DNA of 64,000 bases from Sphingobacteriia bacterium (GTDB lineage: Bacteria; Bacteroidota; Bacteroidia; Chitinophagales; Chitinophagaceae). Numbering within the stretch: position 1 is the stretch's first letter; each line of letters opens with the position of its first letter. The notes beneath the pieces were generated by a model. The model searched no databases. It saw only the letters and a list, made by a program, of their open reading frames with translations, and was not told where the DNA came from. The DNA lies in assembly GCA_947452295.1 (NCBI GenBank), contig CANGCK010000001.1, positions 62,001-126,000 of the forward strand, written 5' to 3'. Below, piece by piece: positions 32,176 through 40,731 of the stretch. The position numbers were made by a program, and so were the translations under genes.

Positions 32176-33156
32176 CTATACCACCAACAAACTACATCCA
32201 CGCATATCACTATTGTCCATCCTCCCCAACACTTCAAAACTACCATCGGCATATACTTTTCCAATATCTTGCGTAGCAATAAAGCAACAACTATATATAT
32301 TGGCCAAATCAATGATTTGCAAAATACCAGTGCCCTCCGTAGTTACCATAAAGGGATCATCTTCACTCCTCACCATCACCTGCATCCAAGGCGGACAAAC
32401 ATATCGGCCGCCCCCTGTTGAATATGCCTGACTCAATAACTCCGTCATACCATATTCTGCATGTATCTGTTGCACGCCTAGCCGTTCTTTTAACACCCCA
32501 TGTAATTCTGCCCTCGTTAACTCCCGACCCCTCCCTTTCATGCCTCCCGTTTCCATTACAACCGTATGCTTTAACTGCTGAGGAAATTGAGCAGAAAAGT
32601 CTAATAATGCAAATGTTACCCCCAACAACAAAGTTTTTTGTCCCCTCGCTTCTAATCGCTGCAAGGTTGCAGACAATCCGGCATAATCATACAAATAAAA
32701 CCCGCTTTCCGCATCACCACTCTCCGCAATCAGTTCCTTAGCCATATATACCAAAGAAGAATTCTCCCGCTCTAAATATGCAGGCAATAATGCAATAACA
32801 CACCATTCTTTAACATCTCCATAAAAATATTTAAACCCCGCCCTAAACGACTGCTCATATATATCCAATCGCTTTACTAAATGCCTGCTGGTAACAATTC
32901 CAGTGGTACCGCTGCTCTCAAAAGTTTTTTCAGGCTCAAAGTCGCCACTTATTACCCTCCGCTCCTTAAAAAAGGAGATGGGCAACGCAGGAATGTTTTG
33001 CGGTATCTTATCATTCGTATTGGTTGGATGAATTAAATTCACCCATTCCCGATAAACTACATTATTTTCAATCTGAAAACGATATAGTTCAGCGCAATAA
33101 TCATTGAACCGAATAGCATCGCCAGAAAAAATATTGTTAATATCTACTAAATGCAC
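32176..33156 (-). CDS. LuxE-like acyl-protein synthetase family protein
   Basis: 326 residues from a GTG start at 33156; no nearby ATG fits. FESSGTTG (about residues 80-87) is the phosphate-binding loop of the adenylating enzyme fold, and HAEYGMTELLSQAY is the acyl-adenylate motif. LuxE-family members activate fatty acids with ATP and transfer them to a Cys or to partner reductases. No luciferase or LuxC/LuxD genes are nearby, so bioluminescence is not implied; a role in acyl-chain activation for an unknown acceptor is inferred. The gene is divergent from a lipoprotein gene with about 50 bp between. Confidence 0.85.
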   Translation of the reverse strand: MHLVDINNIFSGDAIRFNDYCAELYRFQIENNVVYREWVNLIHPTNTNDKIPQNIPALPISFFKERRVISGDFEPEKTFESSGTTGIVTSRHLVKRLDIYEQSFRAGFKYFYGDVKEWCVIALLPAYLERENSSLVYMAKELIAESGDAESGFYLYDYAGLSATLQRLEARGQKTLLLGVTFALLDFSAQFPQQLKHTVVMETGGMKGRGRELTRAELHGVLKERLGVQQIHAEYGMTELLSQAYSTGGGRYVCPPWMQVMVRSEDDPFMVTTEGTGILQIIDLANIYSCCFIATQDIGKVYADGSFEVLGRMDNSDMRGCSLLVV

Positions 33157-33180
33157 CGTTAACTATTGTATTGTTTTAAC

Positions 33181-33188
33181 TAATTTTG
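33181..33188 (+). promoter_or_regulatory. Candidate -7 promoter box for the lipoprotein/membrane protein genes
   Basis: TAATTTTG matches TAnnTTTG and lies 17 bases before the ATG at 33206, in the 49-bp gap between divergent genes. The -33 element is not clear. Confidence 0.5.
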
Positions 33189-33205
33189 AAAGAGAAAGAT
33201 ATATA

Positions 33206-33658
33206 ATGAGAACAAAAATATTAATACTGTTGGCAATTACCGCCTTTTTTTATACTTGTAAAAAAGATACGTTTAATACCAAACCCCAAATATCGTTCAA
33301 TAGTGTTAATGCTACCGTGTTAAATCAAGGCGATATCATTACTTTTCAACTCGACTTTACCGACAAAGAAGGTGATATTCAAGACACTTTATGGGTAGAA
33401 AAAGTTTCACGCACCTGCGCCAAAGAACCCGGTGTTCAATTTGTACAAAGTAATATCGTTCCCAATTTTACGCCAACCAGCAACTTGAAAGGAAAACTTG
33501 AAATTAGTTACCAATACAATGGCAATGCCTCCGGAATAACTAAAATGACTGGCTGTGCCAATAAAAACGATACTTCTTATTTTAGATTTTGGCTAAAAGA
33601 TAAAGCCCAAAACAGAAGTGATACCATTACTTCACCCGACATTGTATTAGTTTTTTAA
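33206..33658 (+). CDS. Small lipoprotein of unknown function
   Basis: 150 residues from ATG at 33206. The open frame extends upstream to 33104, but that part overlaps the divergent gene, and the signal peptide MRTKILILLAITAFFYTCKK with lipobox Cys begins at 33206. The mature part is beta-rich with two later Cys (SRTCAKEP, MTGCANK) and the phrase LDFTDKEGDIQDTL, reminiscent of Ig-like folds. A short family of such lipoproteins occurs in Bacteroidota; no function is known to me. The next gene starts one base after its stop. Confidence 0.8.
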   Translation: MRTKILILLAITAFFYTCKKDTFNTKPQISFNSVNATVLNQGDIITFQLDFTDKEGDIQDTLWVEKVSRTCAKEPGVQFVQSNIVPNFTPTSNLKGKLEISYQYNGNASGITKMTGCANKNDTSYFRFWLKDKAQNRSDTITSPDIVLVF

Positions 33659-33659
33659 A

Positions 33660-34577
33660 GTGCTCTTTTCTCGGATACTTAAAGCCATCTTTTTCAGTAA
33701 TATTTTTTATGGATGCTGTGCTGTTGCCCTTTGCATAGAAACAGCTTACCAACAAAAGATTGCTATTGCTAGTCCCTGGTTTTATTGCTTTATTTTTTGC
33801 GTAACAATAGTGTATTATACCTATGCTTACTTGCATCAATATCAAACAATCAATATCACTACAAATGAACGAACCCACTGGTATTTTAAACATCGCACAA
33901 CCATTCGCGTTTCTCAATATGTTTTAACTATTTTGATCGGAATAATGCTTTGCTTATTTGGACTTAATCAAGCCAACACACTGCTTCAACAACCCTTTTT
34001 AACTTGGTTTGTATTTTGCATATTCCCCGCATTAGCCCTACTGTACTACCTGAAAAACATGAATGGGTTTCAATGGCTATCACTAAGAAATTATGGCCTT
34101 ATTAAACCTTTTTTAATTGCTTTTATTTGGGCAGGTACTGCCTCAATTTTGCCTTTGCTTTACCATAATATTTTCAACCAAGCACCATTTGTACTTACTG
34201 CGATTACAGTATTTCTTTTTGCTAAAAACTGGCTATTCATAGCCGTACTCTGCATACTCTTCGACATCAAAGACTATGCAGATGATTTTAACCTGCAACT
34301 AAAAACCTTTGTAGTTCGCCTAGGACTTAGAAAAACACTTTTCAATATTGTACTTCCAATTACATTTTGCAGCTGGATACTTTTTCTAATATTGGCAATT
34401 TTAGCCCATTTCCCATTGCTAAGGATAGTATTCAACGCCATCCCCTTTATTTTGTTGATAACTGTTTGTTATAGAATGTACCAACGTAAATCAATTCTCT
34501 ATTATCTTGCAATTATAGATGGACTAATGCTGGTTAAAGCAATTTGTGGAATTACCGGCATGATTCTCTTTAAATAA
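33660..34577 (+). CDS. UbiA-like polytopic membrane protein
   Basis: 305 residues from a GTG start directly after the lipoprotein stop; the first in-frame ATG is far inside. Eight or nine hydrophobic helices are visible. FDIKDYADDFNLQLKTF resembles the second Asp-rich motif of UbiA prenyltransferases (DxxD...KT). The first motif (NDxxD) is not present; the equivalent loop reads YTYAYLHQYQTINITTNER. It may be a divergent or non-catalytic UbiA relative. Translational coupling with the lipoprotein upstream is likely, and the M42 peptidase gene follows after 7 bases. Confidence 0.7.
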   Translation: MLFSRILKAIFFSNIFYGCCAVALCIETAYQQKIAIASPWFYCFIFCVTIVYYTYAYLHQYQTINITTNERTHWYFKHRTTIRVSQYVLTILIGIMLCLFGLNQANTLLQQPFLTWFVFCIFPALALLYYLKNMNGFQWLSLRNYGLIKPFLIAFIWAGTASILPLLYHNIFNQAPFVLTAITVFLFAKNWLFIAVLCILFDIKDYADDFNLQLKTFVVRLGLRKTLFNIVLPITFCSWILFLILAILAHFPLLRIVFNAIPFILLITVCYRMYQRKSILYYLAIIDGLMLVKAICGITGMILFK

Positions 34578-34584
34578 TAATACT

Positions 34585-35697
34585 ATGGCAAAAGAAAAAT
34601 TGGTTAAATCAAAATCTGTTACCACAGATACTTCCATGAAATTTTTAAAAAACTACATCAATACCCCCTCTCCGGTTGGTTTTGAAAGTAGCGGTCAGAA
34701 ACTTTGGATCGACTATATTAAACCTTATGTTGACACCATTTTTACCGACCCTTATGGAACGGCAGTTGGTGTAATTAATCCTACTGCTACTTTTAAAGTA
34801 GTAATAGAAGCCCATGCAGATGAAATAAGCTGGTTTGTAAATTATATTAATGATCAAGGTCTTATTTACTTAAAAAGAAATGGGGGGGTAGATCACCAAA
34901 TTGCCCCCGCTAAAAGGGTTTGGATACATGGCAAAAAAGGCCCGGTAAAAGCCGTATTTGGATGGCCCGCTATTCATACACGCCTTAGCAATCCCGAACA
35001 AAAAGAACCTGCTGCTAAAATAGAAAACCTCTGCCTCGATTGTGGTGCAAGAAGTAAAAAAGAAGTAGAAGCACTAGGCATTCACGTAGGTGCCGTTGTT
35101 ACCTATGAAGATGGGTATGAAGAATTAGCATACGATTATTTAATTGGCCGCGCTTTTGACAATAGAGTTGGTGGATTTATGATTGCTGAAGTAGCCCGTT
35201 TACTCAAAGAAAACAAGGAAAAGCTTCCATTTGGATTGTATATAGTGAACGCAGTACAGGAGGAAATCGGATTAAGAGGAGCTGAAATGATTGCCAGAAG
35301 AATTAAACCCGATGTAGCCATCATAACTGATGTAACTCACGACACCAGTACCCCTATGATTAGCAAAATTATTGAAGGAGATATTCAATGTGGTAAAGGT
35401 CCTTCACTTGCTTATGCACCGGCCATTCACAACAAACTTTTATCATTGGTTGAAGAAGTTGCCGAAAAAAAGAAAATCCCCGTACAATGGAGAACACTCA
35501 GCAGAAGTACCGGTACCGATACCGATAGCTTTGCCTATGCCAATGATGGCTGCCCATCTGTGTTAATTTCTATCCCATTGCGCTATATGCATACCACAGT
35601 AGAAATGATTCACAAAGCTGACATCAACCATACCATCCAATTAATGTATGAAACCCTATTAACACTAACCCCAAAAACAAACTTGAAATACTTTTAA
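34585..35697 (+). CDS. M42 family metallo-aminopeptidase
   Basis: 370 residues. EAHADEISWFV holds a metal-binding His-Asp, GRAFDNRVGG the bridging Asp, NAVQEEIGLRGA the catalytic Glu pair, and ITDVTHDTS and RYMHTTVE further metal ligands. M42 enzymes are large self-compartmentalised cytoplasmic aminopeptidases related to glutamyl aminopeptidase. Length is normal. Seven bases separate it from the UbiA-like gene, so it is probably co-transcribed with it. Confidence 0.92.
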   Translation: MAKEKLVKSKSVTTDTSMKFLKNYINTPSPVGFESSGQKLWIDYIKPYVDTIFTDPYGTAVGVINPTATFKVVIEAHADEISWFVNYINDQGLIYLKRNGGVDHQIAPAKRVWIHGKKGPVKAVFGWPAIHTRLSNPEQKEPAAKIENLCLDCGARSKKEVEALGIHVGAVVTYEDGYEELAYDYLIGRAFDNRVGGFMIAEVARLLKENKEKLPFGLYIVNAVQEEIGLRGAEMIARRIKPDVAIITDVTHDTSTPMISKIIEGDIQCGKGPSLAYAPAIHNKLLSLVEEVAEKKKIPVQWRTLSRSTGTDTDSFAYANDGCPSVLISIPLRYMHTTVEMIHKADINHTIQLMYETLLTLTPKTNLKYF

Positions 35698-35755
35698 ATT
35701 AAGTAAATGAATTTATTTTAATACTTTAATCAGAGTAGGCTATCCATTAAATAGG

Positions 35756-35763
35756 TAATTTTG
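35756..35763 (+). promoter_or_regulatory. Candidate -7 promoter box for the amidotransferase operon
   Basis: TAATTTTG lies only 7 bases before the ATG at 35771. Transcription would begin at or within a few bases of the start codon, giving a leaderless or near-leaderless mRNA. Confidence 0.55.
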
Positions 35764-35770
35764 CGCCTTT

Positions 35771-36613
35771 ATGAATCAAACAACGCGCAAAAATATTCAA
35801 ATAGCCCTACTAGATTTATATGAAGGTGCTCCTAATGAGGGTATGCGCTGTATCAGAGAACTCATTGCTCAATGGGGCTTGCAGCACAATTTACAAGTTA
35901 CACTTGATGAGTTTGATGTTCGACAAAAGTTAGCCATTCCTTCTCTTCAATATGATGTCTTTATTTCCAGCGGCGGGCCCGGCTCTCCGTTGGATAGTAA
36001 AGGTTCCGATTGGGAAAACAACTATTTCAAGTGGATTCAATCTGTGGAAGAATGGAACAATCTCTCCATCAACACACCCAAAAAACATATATTTTTCATT
36101 TGTCACAGTTTTCAGCTTGCAGCTCGCTATTTTGGTATTGGCAATGTTTGTAAAAGAAAATCTACCGCATTTGGCGTATTCCCAGTACATATGCTTCAGG
36201 AAAGGACACAAGAAGCGGTTTTCGAAGGGCTTAACGACCCTTTCTATGCAGTAGATAGCCGAGATTATCAGTTAATTGAGCCTAATCACACTAAATTAAG
36301 AGCAATGGGTGGCAGCATTTTAGCCATTGAAAAAAATCGCCCACATGTTCCCTTTGAAAGAGCTGTAATGTCGGTTCGATTTAACCCATATTTTATGGGC
36401 ACACAGTTTCATCCAGAAGCCGATGCAGCTGGTATGGCCATGTACTTACAACGTGCAGATAAAAAACAAACCGTTATCGAAAACCATGGAGAAGCAAAAT
36501 GGAAAAGTATGGTTGAACAACTTCAAGACCCGGAAAAAATACGCTGGACACATAACCAAATTATACCTAATTTCTTGAACCTTGCAGCTAAAGAATTAGC
36601 TAATATCCATTAA
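35771..36613 (+). CDS. Class I glutamine amidotransferase (GMP synthase-like GATase domain protein)
   Basis: 280 residues. FISSGGPGSPLDS is the oxyanion-side strand, FFICHSFQLAARYFG holds the nucleophile Cys, and MGTQFHPEAD holds the catalytic His-Glu, so the glutaminase triad is complete. There is no synthetase domain in the protein, so ammonia must go to a partner. The next gene, 50 bases downstream, encodes an ATP-grasp-like protein, a plausible amide-forming partner (inference). A promoter-like box lies right at the start codon. Confidence 0.85.
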   Translation: MNQTTRKNIQIALLDLYEGAPNEGMRCIRELIAQWGLQHNLQVTLDEFDVRQKLAIPSLQYDVFISSGGPGSPLDSKGSDWENNYFKWIQSVEEWNNLSINTPKKHIFFICHSFQLAARYFGIGNVCKRKSTAFGVFPVHMLQERTQEAVFEGLNDPFYAVDSRDYQLIEPNHTKLRAMGGSILAIEKNRPHVPFERAVMSVRFNPYFMGTQFHPEADAAGMAMYLQRADKKQTVIENHGEAKWKSMVEQLQDPEKIRWTHNQIIPNFLNLAAKELANIH

Positions 36614-36663
36614 TAATATACCTAAATAATAGATTTATTTTGAGATATAAATTCAACTAAAGT

Positions 36664-37860
36664 ATGATACCCAGCATTCGTCAGCAATATAATCAATCAT
36701 TTACCAAAGAAAAATACGATGCTTTTTTACAAGAACTTCAATCGAAGCATAAAAACGCCATTGATTTTAGAGTTGCCGAAACACCAATATTCATTAATAA
36801 TGCATTTAAGGACCAAATACTATCGGCCTGTGAAGCAATTGTTGATCATATTGTTCATCCAAGTTTTATTGAAACAAGCAATAGCGCTATCCCATCTAAT
36901 GTAAATGTTCCTGGCAATAATAAGCACCCTCATTTCATTGCGTTTGATTTTGGTATCTGCAAAAACAAGGCAGGACAATTAGAACCCCAACTCATCGAAA
37001 TGCAAGGTTTTCCTACACTTTTTGCGCATCAAATTTGGCACGATGAAGTGTTAAGACATCATTTCAATATTCCTGAACACTTCAGCCCCTACTTAAATGG
37101 ATTAACTAAGGAAACTTATATACAACTTCTCAAAGAAATTATTGTAGGCGATTGCCCGCCTGAAGAAGTAGTACTTTTAGAAATATTGCCACATCAACAA
37201 AAAACCAGAAATGATTTCTATTGTACCACCGATTATATTGGTATACCTGTAGTTTGCCTAACAGAATTAATACAAGAAGGACAGAACTTATTTTATACTA
37301 ATGCAGGAAAGAAAACAGCCATCAAACGCATTTATAATCGTATCATATTCGACGACCTACAGCAACAGTCAGTAGAAATACAAAAGAAAGGAAAATTATT
37401 ACTGCAAGAATTAAATGTAGAATGGATAACGCATCCCAACTGGTTTTACCGAATCAGCAAATTTACCCTGCCATTTATTAACCATCCCTATGTTCCAAAA
37501 ACTTTTTTCTTACATCAGCTCGAAGAAGTTCCCACTGATTTAGAAAACTATGTACTAAAACCATTGTTTTCATTTGCCGGACAAGGCGTAGTAATTGACG
37601 TTACGAAACAAGATATTGAACAAGTAAAAGATCCAAAAAATTGGATTTTACAGCAAAAAGTACATTATGAACCAATCATAGCAACTCCTGAAGCGGCGGC
37701 AAAAGCCGAAATTCGTATTTTTTATTTTTGGAAAGATGGCGCACCCCGCCCAATTGCTACCAATAATTTAGCCCGGCTGAGTAAGGGTAAAATGATAGGG
37801 GTTAGATACAACCAAAATAAAGAATGGGTAGGCGGTAGCTTAGCTTATTTTGAACAATAA
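36664..37860 (+). CDS. ATP-grasp-like protein (possible amide ligase)
   Basis: 398 residues, not recognised as a named enzyme. IAFDFGICKN...LEPQLIEMQGFP, AIKRIYNRIIFDD, YVLKPLFSFAGQGVVIDV, NWILQQKV and AEIRIFYFW resemble the nucleotide- and metal-binding strands of ATP-grasp ligases, possibly the circularly permuted type related to glutathionylspermidine synthase. Such enzymes activate a carboxylate as acyl phosphate and join it to an amine. It sits between a glutaminase-type amidotransferase (50-base gap) and MiaE (9-base gap), so the three are probably one transcript. Substrate unknown. Confidence 0.6.
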   Translation: MIPSIRQQYNQSFTKEKYDAFLQELQSKHKNAIDFRVAETPIFINNAFKDQILSACEAIVDHIVHPSFIETSNSAIPSNVNVPGNNKHPHFIAFDFGICKNKAGQLEPQLIEMQGFPTLFAHQIWHDEVLRHHFNIPEHFSPYLNGLTKETYIQLLKEIIVGDCPPEEVVLLEILPHQQKTRNDFYCTTDYIGIPVVCLTELIQEGQNLFYTNAGKKTAIKRIYNRIIFDDLQQQSVEIQKKGKLLLQELNVEWITHPNWFYRISKFTLPFINHPYVPKTFFLHQLEEVPTDLENYVLKPLFSFAGQGVVIDVTKQDIEQVKDPKNWILQQKVHYEPIIATPEAAAKAEIRIFYFWKDGAPRPIATNNLARLSKGKMIGVRYNQNKEWVGGSLAYFEQ

Positions 37861-37869
37861 TTTAATTGT

Positions 37870-38484
37870 ATGAACGAAGAGTTATCACAACATACTAGAA
37901 ACATATTAAGACTTCAATTGCCCACTGATCCAAGATGGGTGGACCTGGCAGCTATTTCTATTGAAGCCATTTTAACGGATCATGCATATTGCGAGCAAAA
38001 AGCAGCGCTAACCTGTATCTCTTATATCCAACGATATTCAGATAGAAAAGAATTGGTAGAGGAGCTATCGCCGATTGTTACAGAAGAATGGGGGCATTTC
38101 AGGCAAGTATTGGCCGAAATCAACAAACGCGGGTTGTCATTGGGGAAACAAAGAAAAGATGAATACGTAAATAGGTTACTTCTATTTCAAAAGAAAGGAG
38201 GGCATATTGAAGATCGACTACTTGATCAATTATTAACAATGGCATTAATAGAAGCAAGAAGTTGTGAAAGATTTAAAAGACTCAGTGAGGGTTTGCAAGA
38301 TAACTACCTAAGAAACTTTTATCGAAAATTCATGGAAAGTGAAGCAGGTCATTATACACTATTCATTAATTTAGCCACTACCTACATCCCCAAAGAAAAA
38401 GTGAAAACCCGCTGGAGAGAATGGCTTGATCATGAAATAGAAATCATGAAAGACTTAGAAATTCGTGGTGATCGCATCCACTAA
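37870..38484 (+). CDS. miaE: tRNA-(ms2io6A)-hydroxylase MiaE-like diiron protein
   Basis: 204 residues. Ferritin-like four-helix protein with diiron ligands in DHAYCEQKAA, EEWGHFRQV, LIEARSCERF and ESEAGHYTLF, the MiaE pattern. MiaE hydroxylates the isopentenyl group on the modified A37 of tRNAs reading U-starting codons, using O2. Length is normal. It is the last gene of the amidotransferase/ATP-grasp run and is followed by a strong terminator. Confidence 0.9.
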   Translation: MNEELSQHTRNILRLQLPTDPRWVDLAAISIEAILTDHAYCEQKAALTCISYIQRYSDRKELVEELSPIVTEEWGHFRQVLAEINKRGLSLGKQRKDEYVNRLLLFQKKGGHIEDRLLDQLLTMALIEARSCERFKRLSEGLQDNYLRNFYRKFMESEAGHYTLFINLATTYIPKEKVKTRWREWLDHEIEIMKDLEIRGDRIH

Positions 38485-38535
38485 ACCAATATAGAATCAC
38501 AACGGTGTGATAATGTGCAAAGGTGTCTGATAATA

Positions 38536-38568
38536 AAAAAACCTCCAATTTGTATTGGAGGTTTTTTT
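38536..38568. terminator. Bidirectional intrinsic terminator between miaE and ompA-family gene
   Basis: AAAAACCTCCAAT and ATTGGAGGTTTTT form a 13-bp stem around a TTGT-type loop, with A-runs on the left and T-runs on the right. It can terminate both convergent transcripts. Confidence 0.93.
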
Positions 38569-38585
38569 ATTATAATTCAGAAAAA

Positions 38586-39929
38586 TTATTCTTGAATTTT
38601 AAATTCAACTCTTCTGTTTTGAGCTCTTCCAGCCGGAGTAGCATTGTCTGCCATTGGCTTAGAACTACCAAAACCTTCAGTCATTAATCTCGCAGCAGCA
38701 ACTTTCTTGCTAAGGAAATATGTTTTTACTGAATTGGCACGCTTAATTGCAAGCGGAATATTTATTTTATCAGTACCAGTATTATCGGTATGACCTTCAA
38801 TTTTTACTTTTAAAGTAGGATTTTCGTTTAAAGCAAGAACTACTTTATTCAATTCTACTTTAGAAGGTTTAGTCAAAATAGCACTTCCGGTAATGAATTT
38901 AACCTTGTCGTAACTGAAATTATATTTCTCTTTTAATTCTGGACAACCAAAATTAGCTGCACTTCCTTTTACAGTAGGGCATTTATCTTCTTCGTCGTTA
39001 ACACCGTCACCATCAGTATCTGGAACAGGGCAACCTTGTAAACGAGCTACACCAGCTACAGTAGGGCATTTATCTTCTTCATCATTAACACCATCGCCAT
39101 CAGTATCTGGGATAGGGCAACCTTGATATTTAGCAATACCTTTTACAGTAGGGCACTTATCTTGCTCGTCATTAATTCCATCACCATCGGTATCTGGAAT
39201 AGGACAGCCTTGGTATTTAGGAGTACCTGCAACAGTAGGGCATTTGTCATCTTTATCTAAAATACCATCACCATCTGTATCTTTTTCAACAGGAGGTGGT
39301 GGTGGTGGTGGCGTTACCAATACAGGTGCTTTTCTCTCTTTTAAAGGAGATGCAATACCAACAGAATAAGCAATATGGTTAACTGCTAAAACTGAAACTG
39401 CTGGACGGTACAAGAATTGAGTATTTAACATTGTTCCTTCTCCCAAAGAAACTTGTAAACCCATACCGGTATTTCCCTGAGCAGCAAAATAGGTACCTCC
39501 ATACATAGAAGCTCCAACACCTAGTGTAAGGTAGGGAACCAACACATGTTTATCAGTTAATAACTTAACATTGATATTCGCATCAGCTTCAACCAATAAT
39601 TTAGCATTAACAGATGGAGCAATGCCTGATTTTGGATAGAATGCATACTTAGTATAAGTACCACCCAAACTACCAGCAAAGTCAATATTTTCTGTTAACC
39701 CATCAAGATATTGAAGAGTCAAACCTGGAGTCATTTCTTGGATTTTAGTCCATTGCTGCTTCGACAATATATCCGAAAGAGATGATTTGCTAATCTTCTC
39801 AGCAGTGTTCATGTCATTTAAGAAAAATGACAATCCAAGACTTGGATTTTTTTTATAACTTTTCGGAGCTTGCGCAAAAGAATTTGCTGCAAAGGCAAAA
39901 AGCATTAAAGAAAACAAAAATTTCTTCAT
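38586..39929 (-). CDS. OmpA family protein with thrombospondin type 3 repeats
   Basis: 447 residues with a signal peptide ending NSFAQ. A membrane-barrel-like N-terminal region (about 20-200) is followed by a proline run (PPPPPPPV), four calcium-binding type 3 repeats (DTDGDGINDEQDKCP units, about 215-325) and a C-terminal OmpA domain (IEGHTDNTG...LAIKRANSVKTYF...RAQNRRVEF) that binds peptidoglycan. It probably links the outer membrane to the cell wall and is likely abundant: a good promoter and a strong terminator flank it. Confidence 0.95.
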   Translation of the reverse strand: MKKFLFSLMLFAFAANSFAQAPKSYKKNPSLGLSFFLNDMNTAEKISKSSLSDILSKQQWTKIQEMTPGLTLQYLDGLTENIDFAGSLGGTYTKYAFYPKSGIAPSVNAKLLVEADANINVKLLTDKHVLVPYLTLGVGASMYGGTYFAAQGNTGMGLQVSLGEGTMLNTQFLYRPAVSVLAVNHIAYSVGIASPLKERKAPVLVTPPPPPPPVEKDTDGDGILDKDDKCPTVAGTPKYQGCPIPDTDGDGINDEQDKCPTVKGIAKYQGCPIPDTDGDGVNDEEDKCPTVAGVARLQGCPVPDTDGDGVNDEEDKCPTVKGSAANFGCPELKEKYNFSYDKVKFITGSAILTKPSKVELNKVVLALNENPTLKVKIEGHTDNTGTDKINIPLAIKRANSVKTYFLSKKVAAARLMTEGFGSSKPMADNATPAGRAQNRRVEFKIQE

Positions 39930-39952
39930 AAACAGTTTTTTATAAGTTCCAA

Positions 39953-39960
39953 CAAAAATA
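39953..39960 (-). promoter_or_regulatory. -7 promoter box of the OmpA-family gene
   Basis: On the minus strand TATTTTTG matches TAnnTTTG exactly and lies 23 bases before the start codon, implying a leader of about 17-20 bases. No perfect -33 TTG was found at the standard distance. Confidence 0.55.
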
Positions 39961-40012
39961 CAGCTTGAAATTGATTTTATAAAATTAAGATAACTTTATC
40001 TTTTCAACAATT

Positions 40013-40507
40013 TTAAAGTTTTTGTGGGGGAAGAATTACCTCCAACATCACTTTTGTCAATCCATCCACCATAAAATCAAGTTTTTTGGCCGCTAAACGG
40101 CTTAAATCGATCACTCTACCCTTCTTTTTCATCCGTGGATGCATCCTATCATTTATTCTAACTATGACAGTTTTGCAGTTTTTCATATTAGTTACTCGCA
40201 CCCAGGTATTCAATTTTAAGTTATTACTGGCCCCTGTTAGCTTATTATTCCGGTACCTTTCCCCAGTTGAAGTCAGCGTTCCATCTAGGTTATAACTATA
40301 AAAACTAGCAATTCCCATTATTTTTTTGCCCGTAAACTGAATAGAGTCATAGGAATCATTAATATCAAAAAAGTCTGGCAAAATCATCACAGAGTCTTTT
40401 CTATTAATAATTGAGTCATTACTAACCATTTTTTGCACAGTCGAAGATTGCGCAGTGATTGCATTCATGAACCAAATAGATATAATTAGTAAAGTGCATT
40501 TTTTCAT
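40013..40507 (-). CDS. RlpA-like double-psi beta-barrel protein
   Basis: 164 residues with a signal peptide ending AITAQ. MGIASFYSYNLDGTLTSTGE, LKLNTWVRVTNMKN, VIVRINDRMHP and KGRVIDLSRLAAKKL follow the RlpA consensus (GxASxY...TASGE...VxVTN...VxVRINDRGPF...IDLS), a septal-ring lytic transglycosylase fold. The usual GPF after NDR is replaced by MHP, and the SPOR domain is absent. It probably acts on peptidoglycan in the periplasm; catalytic competence is uncertain. Confidence 0.85.
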   Translation of the reverse strand: MKKCTLLIISIWFMNAITAQSSTVQKMVSNDSIINRKDSVMILPDFFDINDSYDSIQFTGKKIMGIASFYSYNLDGTLTSTGERYRNNKLTGASNNLKLNTWVRVTNMKNCKTVIVRINDRMHPRMKKKGRVIDLSRLAAKKLDFMVDGLTKVMLEVILPPQKL

Positions 40508-40660
40508 ATAATATTTTTATATAATTTACCAATCTACTCGTATACCTCATTCCTATATATATAAGGTTTATTTTAAAGAATTGTTGGATATACCACTCAG
40601 TTTACAGTTTTCAACTACCATGCCAACAAAATAAATCAAGCCGACTGGGTAAATAAAAAA

Positions 40661-40693
40661 GCACTAATTAATTAGAATTTAATTAATTAGTGC
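40661..40693 (-). terminator. Intrinsic terminator of the DUF952 gene
   Basis: GCACTAATTAATT and AATTAATTAGTGC form a 13-bp stem. On the minus strand it is followed by a run of T (plus-strand A-run at 40655-40660), about 38 bases after the DUF952 stop. Confidence 0.8.
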
Positions 40694-40731
40694 CTTTTAG
40701 AAATAAATATTACTATTAAATAAAATATAAA

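Noticed and set aside
33104..33205. N-terminal extension of the small lipoprotein
   Set aside because: It would overlap the divergent acyl-protein synthetase and put the signal peptide 34 residues inside; the ATG at 33206 is the likely start.
38965..39290. Repeated DNA units of about 80-90 bp
   Set aside because: They encode the thrombospondin type 3 repeats of the OmpA-family protein.
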